From Clostridia bacterium (GTDB taxonomy: Bacteria; Bacillota; Clostridia; Lachnospirales; Lachnospiraceae), in NCBI GenBank assembly GCA_910576205.1, contig CAJTHL010000004.1, positions 177,015 through 241,014 of the forward strand: a stretch of DNA of 64,000 nt, given 5' to 3'. Below the pieces are notes generated by a model. It worked only from the letters and a program-made list of their open reading frames with translations. It was not told the origin of the DNA and searched no databases. The translations under genes and the position numbers were made by a program. This document shows, in pieces, positions 49,473 to 58,255 of this stretch. Each line of letters starts with the position of its first letter. Positions within the stretch are counted from its first letter, which is position 1.

Positions 49473-51920
49473 ATGGGTTGGAGTAAATTTGAAAATACAG
49501 ATTATTCAAGATACAGAAATATGTTTGTAGATAGGGAAGAAATAATTAATCTGTTCAAACAAGAGTATCATAAGCTTAAAGAAGAATCCGAGTATTTTAA
49601 AGTGATTAGTATATATGGTATAGGAGGTATAGGAAAGAGCTATTTAATTGAACGTCTATTGCAAATTCCAAAAGAAGATAAAATTAATTCTAAAATAATA
49701 ACTATAAATATGGATATAATGCATAGTGCTGATATTTTTGATAATTTAGTAAAAATGCGCAAACAAATCGGTGTAAGTTGTTTGTATTTTGATTATGCAT
49801 TAATTTTATTATGGGATGTATATAAGATAGAAAAATTGGATGAAAGCTTTATGACCATAATAAAAGGTAATTTTCTTGATATACTTAATATTACAGAATC
49901 CGGAATCTCTGCTTTTATTCCGACATTAGGATTGGAGAATATTCAAAGTATATATAGAAATAATATTTTGCCCAAAATAAAAGAACACGCTATGCATCCT
50001 AATGTATTAAAGGAGATTACAGATAGATTTCAAAAAGATCCACAACAATTATATGAGTTCATGCCCCATTTATTAGGACTCGACTTGGCACAAATAGCAC
50101 ATAAGCATAAGCTAATTGCTTTTTTTGATTCATATGAGCGTTATTTAATTGATCATGATGATTGGCTAAAGGAGTTAATAGGTTCTGCAAATCAAGGTTT
50201 ATTTTTAATTGCTAGTAGAGAGAAATTAAATTGGTCTAATGATGAAAATGTGCTATATCCATATAAACTTATGGAGTTACCGGAATCACAAGCAAGATTA
50301 ATATTAAAAGCAAGTCTATATCCCAAACATTATGATCTTATTGATACAATCATCATAAAGACACATTGTGTACCAATTTTTATTGAAATTGCTATTAATA
50401 TATATAAAAAAATAGTCGAGTTAGACTCTGAGGAAATATATTCAGAATTTTGGATGATTAAATATAAAAGTGATTTTATAAAACGATTCTTACATCATCT
50501 TCCGGAAAATGAACAAGAAATTGTTATGATACTTTCTGTAATTAAAATTTTTAACGTAGATATATTTGAGTGGATAGTACATGATTTGAATTTAAATTAT
50601 AGTGTATTAAAATATCATGATATTTGTAAATTGTGCTTAATTAATTTGTTAAAAGAGGATGATAAATTTTTGAAGTTGCATGATGTGTTTACTGCAAATG
50701 CACTCCATTTTATAGAAACAGAAAAAAAGCAGCGCATACTTCACAGCTATATAACATACATAGCTAACCGTGGATTAGCTATCTTATCACAAGAACAAAT
50801 TTCGATACTCTTTCGCAATTTATTATTGTTGAGCGAAAATATTGATTTTTCTATATCTGAAATAGAGTGTTTATGTGACATCTTTTTTGTATTATATGAA
50901 AGTAATTGTTCCCCAGAATTATATGATTTAGTAATGAAAACAAAATCATCATCCATATCTGTCTTTCAAACTTTTGTCGATATAATTTATACCGAAAAAA
51001 AAGATGCCAAAAAAAGTTTTGATATGTGTAAAGCATTTGATAATTCCCCTTTATTAGGAAAGCATATTAAATCTTTTAAGTTAGTAAAATTTTATTCACA
51101 GGCGATATCTGGGAACTATCAAGAGTTTGCTGTTGTTACCAAAGAAATGTATTCCCAATTGATTGCATCTGATGTTTTATGCTGGTATTACGGAAAAACA
51201 AAAATATATTATGGCGATTATCTAATGTTACAGGGGAGATTTATGTCGGCTCTTGATATATTTGAGGAATATGCACAAGAATTGGCTAAATTCCCAAGAA
51301 AGGATGGCGACTATTTTGAAGTAAGAAAACAGTCTGCACATTGTAAAAGATTTAATATGCTTTTAACAGAAGCATCTAACATTTATATGACGTTGGCCGA
51401 TGAATATGTTAATAAAAAAGGGTTATTAGTATATGTATTAACAAACCTTTGTGAGGCTAATTGCTATTTTAGACCAGAAATAGTTTTTGAAATAGCCCCA
51501 AGAGTTTTGGAGTTATGTGATTATCTTAAACGACCAAAAGAAAAAGCCAAAATATACTATGCATTAGCAATTGCAAATTTGCACAACAAAAATTATGAAC
51601 TTGTTAAGATGTACATTAAAAAGAGCATTTTGTTAAATCAAGAGGCACATTATCCATCAGGCATTTTGTTTGCTTTGATGGCACAGGCATATTTAGATTA
51701 CGCACAAACAACCAGCGTTTTAAACACTACTTTACTTAAAATTAAAACTTTAATGCAAAAAGGGCTAGTGTATCAGTTCTTTGATCTACCACTTTGCATT
51801 ATGTCAAAAGAAACGGACATCTTATCACAACTAGAATCAAATTATGAATGGATTGATTTCTCGTATAGTGTGGAACAATACAAGAAATTTTTATCATTAA
51901 TTACTGAAAATCAATCATAG
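49473..51920 (+). CDS. STAND-type NTPase with C-terminal helical repeats
   Basis: 815 aa, cytoplasmic. Walker A GIGGIGKS (49-56), Walker B-like LIAFFDSYE (214-222), then GLFLIASREKLNW as in the NB-ARC/NACHT-type sensor strand. A winged-helix-like part covers ~340-430. From ~540 onward there are paired helices of TPR character (ALDIFEEYAQELAKF; AKIYYALAIANLHNKNYELV). STAND proteins are oligomerising switches used in regulation and phage defence. No effector domain is recognisable at the N-terminus. RBS AAAGGAAAG. Strongly AT-rich. The last 20 bp overlap the opposing dehydrogenase gene. Confidence 0.8.
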   Translation: MGWSKFENTDYSRYRNMFVDREEIINLFKQEYHKLKEESEYFKVISIYGIGGIGKSYLIERLLQIPKEDKINSKIITINMDIMHSADIFDNLVKMRKQIGVSCLYFDYALILLWDVYKIEKLDESFMTIIKGNFLDILNITESGISAFIPTLGLENIQSIYRNNILPKIKEHAMHPNVLKEITDRFQKDPQQLYEFMPHLLGLDLAQIAHKHKLIAFFDSYERYLIDHDDWLKELIGSANQGLFLIASREKLNWSNDENVLYPYKLMELPESQARLILKASLYPKHYDLIDTIIIKTHCVPIFIEIAINIYKKIVELDSEEIYSEFWMIKYKSDFIKRFLHHLPENEQEIVMILSVIKIFNVDIFEWIVHDLNLNYSVLKYHDICKLCLINLLKEDDKFLKLHDVFTANALHFIETEKKQRILHSYITYIANRGLAILSQEQISILFRNLLLLSENIDFSISEIECLCDIFFVLYESNCSPELYDLVMKTKSSSISVFQTFVDIIYTEKKDAKKSFDMCKAFDNSPLLGKHIKSFKLVKFYSQAISGNYQEFAVVTKEMYSQLIASDVLCWYYGKTKIYYGDYLMLQGRFMSALDIFEEYAQELAKFPRKDGDYFEVRKQSAHCKRFNMLLTEASNIYMTLADEYVNKKGLLVYVLTNLCEANCYFRPEIVFEIAPRVLELCDYLKRPKEKAKIYYALAIANLHNKNYELVKMYIKKSILLNQEAHYPSGILFALMAQAYLDYAQTTSVLNTTLLKIKTLMQKGLVYQFFDLPLCIMSKETDILSQLESNYEWIDFSYSVEQYKKFLSLITENQS

Positions 51921-52899
51921 ATAACACTTGCTTACAGCTTATTAAATGTTTTTTATCGTCAAAAACTTGCTGTATTTTTGAAATAGGAAAAACTTCAATA
52001 GTTAAATTATATTCATACTTCCAATAATTTTCTATAATATGAATTGCCTTTTTCATATTGCCACTATTTCCATTTCGTAAAGGGAATAGTGGCTGAATTT
52101 CTTTTTGACAAAATACTTCATAAATAAACGAAGTATCCAGACCGTATAAATGGCTCATCATACAATATTTCTGACCGCATTTACTAATATTAGTACAGAA
52201 TATTGTACCAGAAATACTATTCGTAGCATCAATAATAAAATCATAATCTATTATTTCTGGTTTTTCTATCGGCCTACAATTAAATGCTTTTATAACTTTA
52301 GAAATTTTTTCTGGTACTATATCATATACAAAAATATCTTCTATTTTTTCTATTATTTTCAGATAGAAGCAAAAAAGCATACCAATACCACCTAAACCAA
52401 CAATTAATATTGTTTTAGGTTTTCCTATTTTTTTTATTAGATTATATGCATGAATAACACATGATAACGGTTCAATTAGAGTTGCATTCTCTATCGGAAT
52501 TGTATTATTTACCCTAAATAAATAACTATAATGTATATCTGCATATTGAGCAAAAGCTCGATTACTAAAATATCCTATATCGTTATATCTACATAAATGC
52601 TCTTTTCCCTTTAAGCAATATTTACATTTCCCACAACGATAATTGAAATCTGAGACAACAAAATCATTTATAAATAAATTTTTTACATTTGTACCAACTT
52701 CTATAACCTGTGCAACAAATTCGTGTCCAAGAGTATATGGATAATCTGCTCGCCGTCCTAGATAGCAAGAAAAATCTCCACCACAGATTCCACAAAACAA
52801 AAATTTGACACGTACAAAATCAGCTGGCAGAATACCTAAAGGTTTATTTTCTAATTGAAATTTTTGGGAGGCAATAAGATAGTAAATTTTATTTTCCAT
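51901..52899 (-). CDS. Zinc-dependent medium-chain alcohol/polyol dehydrogenase
   Basis: 332 aa. Catalytic zinc ligands in FCGICGGDF and LGHEFVAQV, structural zinc loop CGKCKYCLKGKEHLC (four cysteines), and Rossmann motif GLGGIGMLF. The family oxidises alcohols or polyols with NAD(P), as in sorbitol or threonine dehydrogenase. Its start lies 11 bases inside the end of the GNAT-SHMT gene, so the two are co-translated and should act on one pathway, for example oxidation of a beta-hydroxy amino acid. That pathway is inference. Confidence 0.9.
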   Translation of the reverse strand: MENKIYYLIASQKFQLENKPLGILPADFVRVKFLFCGICGGDFSCYLGRRADYPYTLGHEFVAQVIEVGTNVKNLFINDFVVSDFNYRCGKCKYCLKGKEHLCRYNDIGYFSNRAFAQYADIHYSYLFRVNNTIPIENATLIEPLSCVIHAYNLIKKIGKPKTILIVGLGGIGMLFCFYLKIIEKIEDIFVYDIVPEKISKVIKAFNCRPIEKPEIIDYDFIIDATNSISGTIFCTNISKCGQKYCMMSHLYGLDTSFIYEVFCQKEIQPLFPLRNGNSGNMKKAIHIIENYWKYEYNLTIEVFPISKIQQVFDDKKHLISCKQVLSMIDFQ

Positions 52900-54577
52900 A
52901 ATCTTTTCTTTTAACCCTTAAAATAAACTCTTCACATAATAATTTGAGATTTTCAGAATATCCATATTTAATAACTTTGGCTATTATTTCTGCCAATTTG
53001 GGGATATCGCCTATACACAATCCACAATTAGTAGCTGCTGACAATCCTAATCTTAAACCATAACCTAGATTATAGGGCAATTTGCGATAATTTACTAACA
53101 GGCCTAATCGTTCAAAATCCAAATACCACTTAAAGGCCTCTTTTTTGCTTTTAGCAAGAATCCATAGATGATGTGTGTGTAACTCGTTTGAAACCATGCG
53201 TACAATTGGAATATTCATTTTTTCCAGTTCGTTTTCTAAAGAGACTGTATTAGCTATCATATTTTTTGATAAAGCTTTAAGTGCTTCATAATCCTTTAAT
53301 ATAATCCCTGCAGAATAGATTGAAAACACATGCATATTTGAAACATATGTACTTATAGCAGAACGTATCAGAGTCCAATTTTCATCTTTGGATTTAGCAC
53401 ATATCATTGCACGCTGAGGGCCGGGTAAATTTTTGTGTAATGTTGATAATATCATATCAAATCCCCAAGAAAATGGGTTTGTATAATCATTGCTTATTAT
53501 ATTTGTTAAATATTGTGATGCATCAAATATTTTATAAGCATTTATTTTTTTTAACCAAGAAAAGTCTTCATATACTAATCCTTCACTTCTGTCTATGAAG
53601 ATAACTTTTGGAGAGTATTCTTCTATTAATTTTAATGATGCTTCGGCATCTACCTTTTTCATTTCATAATCGACAACTAATTCATGCACTATAAGTCCTA
53701 ATCTTTGTAAAATGGCTTTTGTAGCCATATGCCCTCCAGCAACTTCTGGAAGTATTACAACATGATCTCCAATAGATGTAATTCCCATAAAAACTACTGT
53801 ATGCGCATGTAAGCCAGACAATAACCGCATACTAACTGCCTCGCCCCCTAACAGAGAGCTCCATTCGTGATATATTTTATTAATATCTGCCGATATTGCA
53901 TCCCGACCACTAAACTGTATTTTTGAATCTATTTTTTGTTCATTATTTCTTATAGAATCAGTATTGTATAAGCCGTGCAAATATGTTGAACATGGCTCTA
54001 ATATTTTATTATCTGGCACATTCTCTACTGGATTTAATATTAAAGTGTTTTTGAAATAAAGCTCTCCTTGCCTAAAAGAATTGTCCAGATTTTGGTAAAA
54101 ACCCTTGTATTTAGGTTCCAAAGTTAATTCATAAAATAAGTCAGCAGAACTTTTTCGATATTTTTGTATTTGATAAAAGTGTCTTTTTTGTAATAAATAT
54201 ATAATTACTGTACGATCAAAAGATGTTGTTGTTCGGATCGCCTTATAGCCATTTAGCTTTGAAAAGTTAATAGCAAAATCTAATAATTGGCTTCCTACCC
54301 CCCTGTTTTGCCAAATAGGATCGACATATAAACGACGTAATTCAATATATTTAATACCGTTTTCTATGAAGGGACGCAACCCCATTGTTCCAATAATTTG
54401 TGAATTATTTATTACACACCAAAATCCTGCACCTAATTGTCCATATTCGGTATCTAAAGCAGTTAGGTCAGAATCTATACCATTAAGATTTAATTCTTTA
54501 TTGATGTTTTTATGAGCTTCTTTTAAAAAATTTATTATTTTATCAGAATGTACTTTGTTATATTCTACAATCTCCAT
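52889..54577 (-). CDS. GNAT acetyltransferase fused to SHMT-like PLP enzyme
   Basis: 562 aa, two domains. Residues 1-150 are a GNAT N-acyltransferase (acetyl-CoA loop QNRGVGSQLLDF at 90-101). Residues ~190-560 are a fold-type I PLP enzyme of the serine hydroxymethyltransferase group: STYLHGLYN, GGHMATKAIL, and the PLP lysine K382 in STLHKNLPGPQR. The DxAH motif reads FDASQYL (D352, Gln for His), so the folate/aldol chemistry may differ. SHMT-like enzymes outside folate metabolism act as aldolases or transaldolases making beta-hydroxy amino acids. RBS TTGGAG. No clear promoter lies within the segment upstream. Confidence 0.85.
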   Translation of the reverse strand: MEIVEYNKVHSDKIINFLKEAHKNINKELNLNGIDSDLTALDTEYGQLGAGFWCVINNSQIIGTMGLRPFIENGIKYIELRRLYVDPIWQNRGVGSQLLDFAINFSKLNGYKAIRTTTSFDRTVIIYLLQKRHFYQIQKYRKSSADLFYELTLEPKYKGFYQNLDNSFRQGELYFKNTLILNPVENVPDNKILEPCSTYLHGLYNTDSIRNNEQKIDSKIQFSGRDAISADINKIYHEWSSLLGGEAVSMRLLSGLHAHTVVFMGITSIGDHVVILPEVAGGHMATKAILQRLGLIVHELVVDYEMKKVDAEASLKLIEEYSPKVIFIDRSEGLVYEDFSWLKKINAYKIFDASQYLTNIISNDYTNPFSWGFDMILSTLHKNLPGPQRAMICAKSKDENWTLIRSAISTYVSNMHVFSIYSAGIILKDYEALKALSKNMIANTVSLENELEKMNIPIVRMVSNELHTHHLWILAKSKKEAFKWYLDFERLGLLVNYRKLPYNLGYGLRLGLSAATNCGLCIGDIPKLAEIIAKVIKYGYSENLKLLCEEFILRVKRKDYGK

Positions 54578-54612
54578 ATTTATACTCCAATATTAACTTT
54601 ATTCTTTAATCT

Positions 54613-54640
54613 AAAGGATAATCCCGTATTATCCTTTATT
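54613..54640 (-). repeat. Inverted repeat IR-R of candidate invertible segment
   Basis: Read from outside inward (minus strand): aataaaggataat, ACGGG, attatccttt. Same sequence and same outside-to-inside orientation as IR-L, so the two form inverted copies around 5.2 kb. The gap 54578-54949 holds this site, the promoter at 54740 and no gene. Confidence 0.85.
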
Positions 54641-54739
54641 AAATCTATTATATCTTCCCCCACCACACATTTCAACCAGCATTTACCAAATTGGCACAAA
54701 AAAGGCGTTATTTCCGCAAAAACTGGCACAGCATTGCGA

Positions 54740-54768
54740 TTTACAGGGAAATTTCCCCATGCTATAAT
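54740..54768 (+). promoter_or_regulatory. Transfer-operon promoter with central palindrome
   Basis: TTTACA (54740-54745), 17-bp spacer, TATAAT (54763-54768). The spacer starts with the perfect 12-bp palindrome GGGAAATTTCCC (54746-54757), an ideal repressor site between -35 and -10. It drives the conjugation genes from 54950. Confidence 0.75.
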
Positions 54769-54949
54769 GGTCATGCTTAAAGCTGTACCCAAAAGCGGGT
54801 ATCCATTTCACCCAGGGAAACATCTGCCAACTGCAGGTGTTCTTTTTTTACCCAAAACCTTTTCACCCATGCAGCACTGCATGGCAGGAGCCGGGAGCCT
54901 TTCAAAGGGGCTGCCGGCTTTTTCAATCCAACTTACAGGAGGTAAATCA

Positions 54950-55342
54950 TTGAAAAACAAAGAAAATCGTAAGCCCACCGCAAAACCGGGGTCCGGAAAG
55001 AAATTCCGCTTCCCCCGCCAGAAGCTCCTGACGGGAGCCGCCACTTTCCTCTATTTCTTCGCCCTGTGCACAAACCATGCCTATGCCACGGATATGTGGA
55101 CCAAAGCGGATACCATTATGAAGGATGTCTACGGGAAAATCGTGGGTATCTCCACCATTGCCGCCATCGTGACCGCATCCGTCGCCCTGCTCCTGATGAA
55201 TTTTTCCAAATCCGGGAAGACCGTGGATGAATCCCGCGCATGGCTCAAGCGCATCGCCATCTCCTGGGTTATCTTAAACGGGCTTGGCTTCATCCTCGCC
55301 TATGTCAGCCCGTTCTTTGCAGACGGCAAGTGGAACGGATGA
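54950..55342 (+). CDS. VirB2-like pilin/conjugal transfer membrane protein
   Basis: 130 aa, starting at a TTG at 54950 that follows AGGAGG by seven bases; no ATG fits. Signal peptide or first helix (LLTGAATFLYFFALCTNHAYA), then two helices (IVGISTIAAIVTASVALLLM and WVILNGLGFILAYV) separated by a short charged loop. This is the build of VirB2/TrbC pilin-like subunits. First gene of the transfer operon, 19 bp before the next. Confidence 0.7.
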   Translation: MKNKENRKPTAKPGSGKKFRFPRQKLLTGAATFLYFFALCTNHAYATDMWTKADTIMKDVYGKIVGISTIAAIVTASVALLLMNFSKSGKTVDESRAWLKRIAISWVILNGLGFILAYVSPFFADGKWNG

Positions 55343-55361
55343 CCGGAAGGAGGGATGAACC

Positions 55362-56072
55362 ATGGGAATTCTTGACGGCATTGTGGAATGGATTGCTGAG
55401 CAGGTGATGAACGGGCTTGACCTGATCTCTGTCTCCGTGCTGGGCGCCCTGGGATGTGACATGGGCACCTTCCTGCGGTATTTCCTCGCAGCAGAGACCA
55501 TGTACCATATCTTTGTGGCCACCGCCATCGGGCTTGTCCTCCTAAACTGGGTATGGCAGCTCTTCAAAAATTTCGGCGTCATCGCCGGCGTGGAAGCGGA
55601 GGATCCCATCAAGCTGAGCATCCGCTCCGTGCTTTTCATCGGCCTGATCTATTACTGTGACCAGATCACGGATATGGTGCTCGCCATCGGAGGCACGCCC
55701 TACTCCTGGATCCTGTCCTCGGACCTGCCGCCCTTAAACTTTGCGGATTTTAATTCTGTCCTGCTGACGATCCTCGGCGTCTGCGCCAATGGCTCCGTGG
55801 CACTGATCGCACTCATCCTGATACTGATCCTTGCCTGGAATTACATCAAGCTGCTGTTTGAAGCAGCGGAAAGGTATATCCTGCTGGGCGTGATCATCTA
55901 CACAGCGCCCATGGCCTTTGCCACCGGCTCCTCCCAGTCCACATCCAACATCTTCAAATCCTGGTGCCGGATGTTTGGCGGCCAGCTCTTTTTACTGGTT
56001 ATGAATGCGTGGTGCCTGCGGCTGTTCACATCCATGGTGGGCACTTTCCTTTCCAACCCGCTGTCACTTTAG
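55362..56072 (+). CDS. TrbL/VirB6-like membrane channel protein
   Basis: 236 aa with about five to six hydrophobic helices (YHIFVATAIGLVLLNWVWQL, VALIALILILILAWNYIKLL, ILLGVIIYTAPMAFATG). Order and length fit the VirB6/TrbL-type inner channel of Gram-positive type IV secretion systems. GGAGG upstream; next gene follows in 9 bp. Confidence 0.75.
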   Translation: MGILDGIVEWIAEQVMNGLDLISVSVLGALGCDMGTFLRYFLAAETMYHIFVATAIGLVLLNWVWQLFKNFGVIAGVEAEDPIKLSIRSVLFIGLIYYCDQITDMVLAIGGTPYSWILSSDLPPLNFADFNSVLLTILGVCANGSVALIALILILILAWNYIKLLFEAAERYILLGVIIYTAPMAFATGSSQSTSNIFKSWCRMFGGQLFLLVMNAWCLRLFTSMVGTFLSNPLSL

Positions 56073-56081
56073 GAGGTATCT

Positions 56082-56987
56082 ATGAAAAACTGGAAAAATA
56101 AATTTTTAGCCTGTACTGCAGCATCCATGCTGCTCCTCTCCCGGTCCATGACCGTCCTTGCTGTCTCCGAGGCAGACGTAGAAGCCGTAGGGAAGGAGGC
56201 TGCTTCCGGGAACCTGCTCATCTGGTTCCTGTGCGCCATAGCCTTTCTGAAGGTAAGCCAGAAAATCGACAGCTTCATGGGAAGCCTCGGCATCAACGTA
56301 GGGCATACGGGCGGTTCCATGATCGCAGAGCTGATGGTCGCGGCAAGGGGCATTACCACTGTTAAAAACATTTCCGGGGGCGGGAGCTTCCACGGCGGCT
56401 CCTTCCACGGAGGCGCAAGCTCCAACAGCGTAAACAATGCCTCCTTCCTGTCCGGAGGGCTGGCAGGTGCCGTGGGACGCCAGTTTGCCCAGAGCGCCAT
56501 GCAGACCATGACCGGGCAGTCCAGCAATCCCATCAGCAGACGGGCATTTGAATCCTCTGTCAAAAAGGGCGGCGATTTTGCCAACAGCGTGACCGGGGCC
56601 GTTGCCCAGGGAAATATCAATTATACGGGCTCCATGACCGGACGGCAGGCGGCCCAGGCACTGACTTCCTATATGGGGCAGACCGGTATCTCGGACGCCC
56701 CCAGCTATTCCGGGGTAGAGATCGGGGGAGGGCGCATCATGGGCACGGAAACGTCCGTGGAGCATCCCAACGGGACTGCCTTCGGCATGTACCATGCTGA
56801 CCAGTACATGGCCCCGGAAGGCAGCTATGAGACCGTCACCATGGCGGATAATTCCACCTGGTACAGGCAGTATGCCACGGATACCGTGGAGCGCACGCCC
56901 TACATGACCGGGGAAGGAAAGATCGCCTACCATGAAAACCTTGTGCAGAAACTTCCAAACATGCCCAAAAGAAAGGACCGTGTATAA
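56082..56987 (+). CDS. Secreted Gly/Ser-rich conjugation protein
   Basis: 301 aa. Signal peptide MKNWKNKFLACTAASMLLLS then a second hydrophobic helix (~45-60). A low-complexity stretch with two GGSFHG copies sits at ~100-115. The C-terminal half is extracytoplasmic and polar. Found at this place in many clostridial conjugative elements without known function. Its stop touches the next ATG. Confidence 0.65.
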   Translation: MKNWKNKFLACTAASMLLLSRSMTVLAVSEADVEAVGKEAASGNLLIWFLCAIAFLKVSQKIDSFMGSLGINVGHTGGSMIAELMVAARGITTVKNISGGGSFHGGSFHGGASSNSVNNASFLSGGLAGAVGRQFAQSAMQTMTGQSSNPISRRAFESSVKKGGDFANSVTGAVAQGNINYTGSMTGRQAAQALTSYMGQTGISDAPSYSGVEIGGGRIMGTETSVEHPNGTAFGMYHADQYMAPEGSYETVTMADNSTWYRQYATDTVERTPYMTGEGKIAYHENLVQKLPNMPKRKDRV

Positions 56988-58187
56988 ATGGCAGAAAACA
57001 CTGGAAATAACAACAGCACCGCTGCAGATACCGTTTCTGCCGTGGTAAAAGGCGCAGGTGCTTCAAAGGCTGGGAAGGCGCTTCTTGGCAAGGCTGCCGG
57101 GCCATATGGGACACTGGCGGTCAGTGCGTGGGAAAACCGTAAAACCGTCTTTGCCATCCTCTGCGCCCTGCTGTTCCTTCTGATGCTCCCTGTCCTGTTC
57201 ATCCTGATGCTGCCCTCCCTGATCTTCGGGAACGGCGGCCTTGATGATGTCCCGGAGAACGTCCTGAACGACAATGAAGTCATCATGGAGAACATCGCGG
57301 AAGCGGAAACCAGCATAGAAGCCATCCTGCGGGAAAAGCATGATGCGGTGCTGGGCCGGATACAGGCCGAAGCAGATGCCCTTGGCTCTGACTGTGAATA
57401 CAGCATCACGGATGAATTTGCAGACCAGATCATCTACGAAAGCGCCCTGATCATCTCCCAGTTCTGTGCATCCCAGGAAGACTTCCGGGAAGTGAAGCTT
57501 GCTGCCCTGGAGGGGATACTGCGGCGGAATACGGACGGCATCTTTTCCTATACCACAGAGGTCACCAGCCGGGAAGAGGAGGATGAAGAGACAGGGGAAA
57601 CCCATACCATTTACCATTATGAGTATACCGTCTCCTATGCCGGGGATGCCTATTTTTCCGGAAACGTATTCTTCCTGTCTGAAGAACAGGCAGAGACTGC
57701 CGCACAGTACGCATCCAACCTGCACCTGTTCCTCTTTGACACGGTTTACCATGTGGAAATCAACCCGGACCTGGTTCCCGGTGAAACCGGCAATTCTGCC
57801 GTGGACCTTGCCCTCACAAAGCTGGGGACACCCTACAGCCAGGCCAACCGGGACAAGGAGGGCTATTTTGACTGCAGTTCCTTCACCTACTGGGTTTACC
57901 GCCAGCTGGGAGTAACCCTTGCCTTTGACGGTTCCAATACGGCAGCCGCCCAGGGCAGGTATATTGCGGAAAACAACCTGGCAGTCGCCTATGAATCCCT
58001 TGCCCCCGGAGACTTAATCTTTTACTCTTTCGGGGTAAACAAGCGTTACCTAAACATCGGGCATGTGGCAATCTACGCCGGGGACGGCTATGTGGTGGAT
58101 GCTTCCTCCAGTAAAAAGAAAGTCGTCTACCGTCCGATTTACAGCACCGGCAATATCGTCCTCTGCGGAAGGCCCTATGGCGGCTGA
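56988..58187 (+). CDS. NlpC/P60 cell-wall hydrolase of the conjugation machinery
   Basis: 399 aa. Cytoplasmic N-terminus, one helix (~45-70), an extracytoplasmic middle and a C-terminal NlpC/P60 domain with the catalytic Cys in FDCSSFTYWV and His in IGHVAIYAGDG. It opens peptidoglycan for the transfer channel, like VirB1/Orf14 of Tn916. Coupled to the preceding gene. Confidence 0.9.
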   Translation: MAENTGNNNSTAADTVSAVVKGAGASKAGKALLGKAAGPYGTLAVSAWENRKTVFAILCALLFLLMLPVLFILMLPSLIFGNGGLDDVPENVLNDNEVIMENIAEAETSIEAILREKHDAVLGRIQAEADALGSDCEYSITDEFADQIIYESALIISQFCASQEDFREVKLAALEGILRRNTDGIFSYTTEVTSREEEDEETGETHTIYHYEYTVSYAGDAYFSGNVFFLSEEQAETAAQYASNLHLFLFDTVYHVEINPDLVPGETGNSAVDLALTKLGTPYSQANRDKEGYFDCSSFTYWVYRQLGVTLAFDGSNTAAAQGRYIAENNLAVAYESLAPGDLIFYSFGVNKRYLNIGHVAIYAGDGYVVDASSSKKKVVYRPIYSTGNIVLCGRPYGG

Positions 58188-58255
58188 TCCTGCCGGGGAA
58201 ACCGCCCATATATGCAGCCAGAAAAGCTGCCAAAATCTTAGGAGGTATATCAGAA

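Noticed and set aside
49350..54640. Composite transposon with terminal inverted repeats
   Set aside because: No transposase lies between the repeats, and the repeats are internally palindromic recombinase-type sites beside a tyrosine recombinase. Inversion explains them better.
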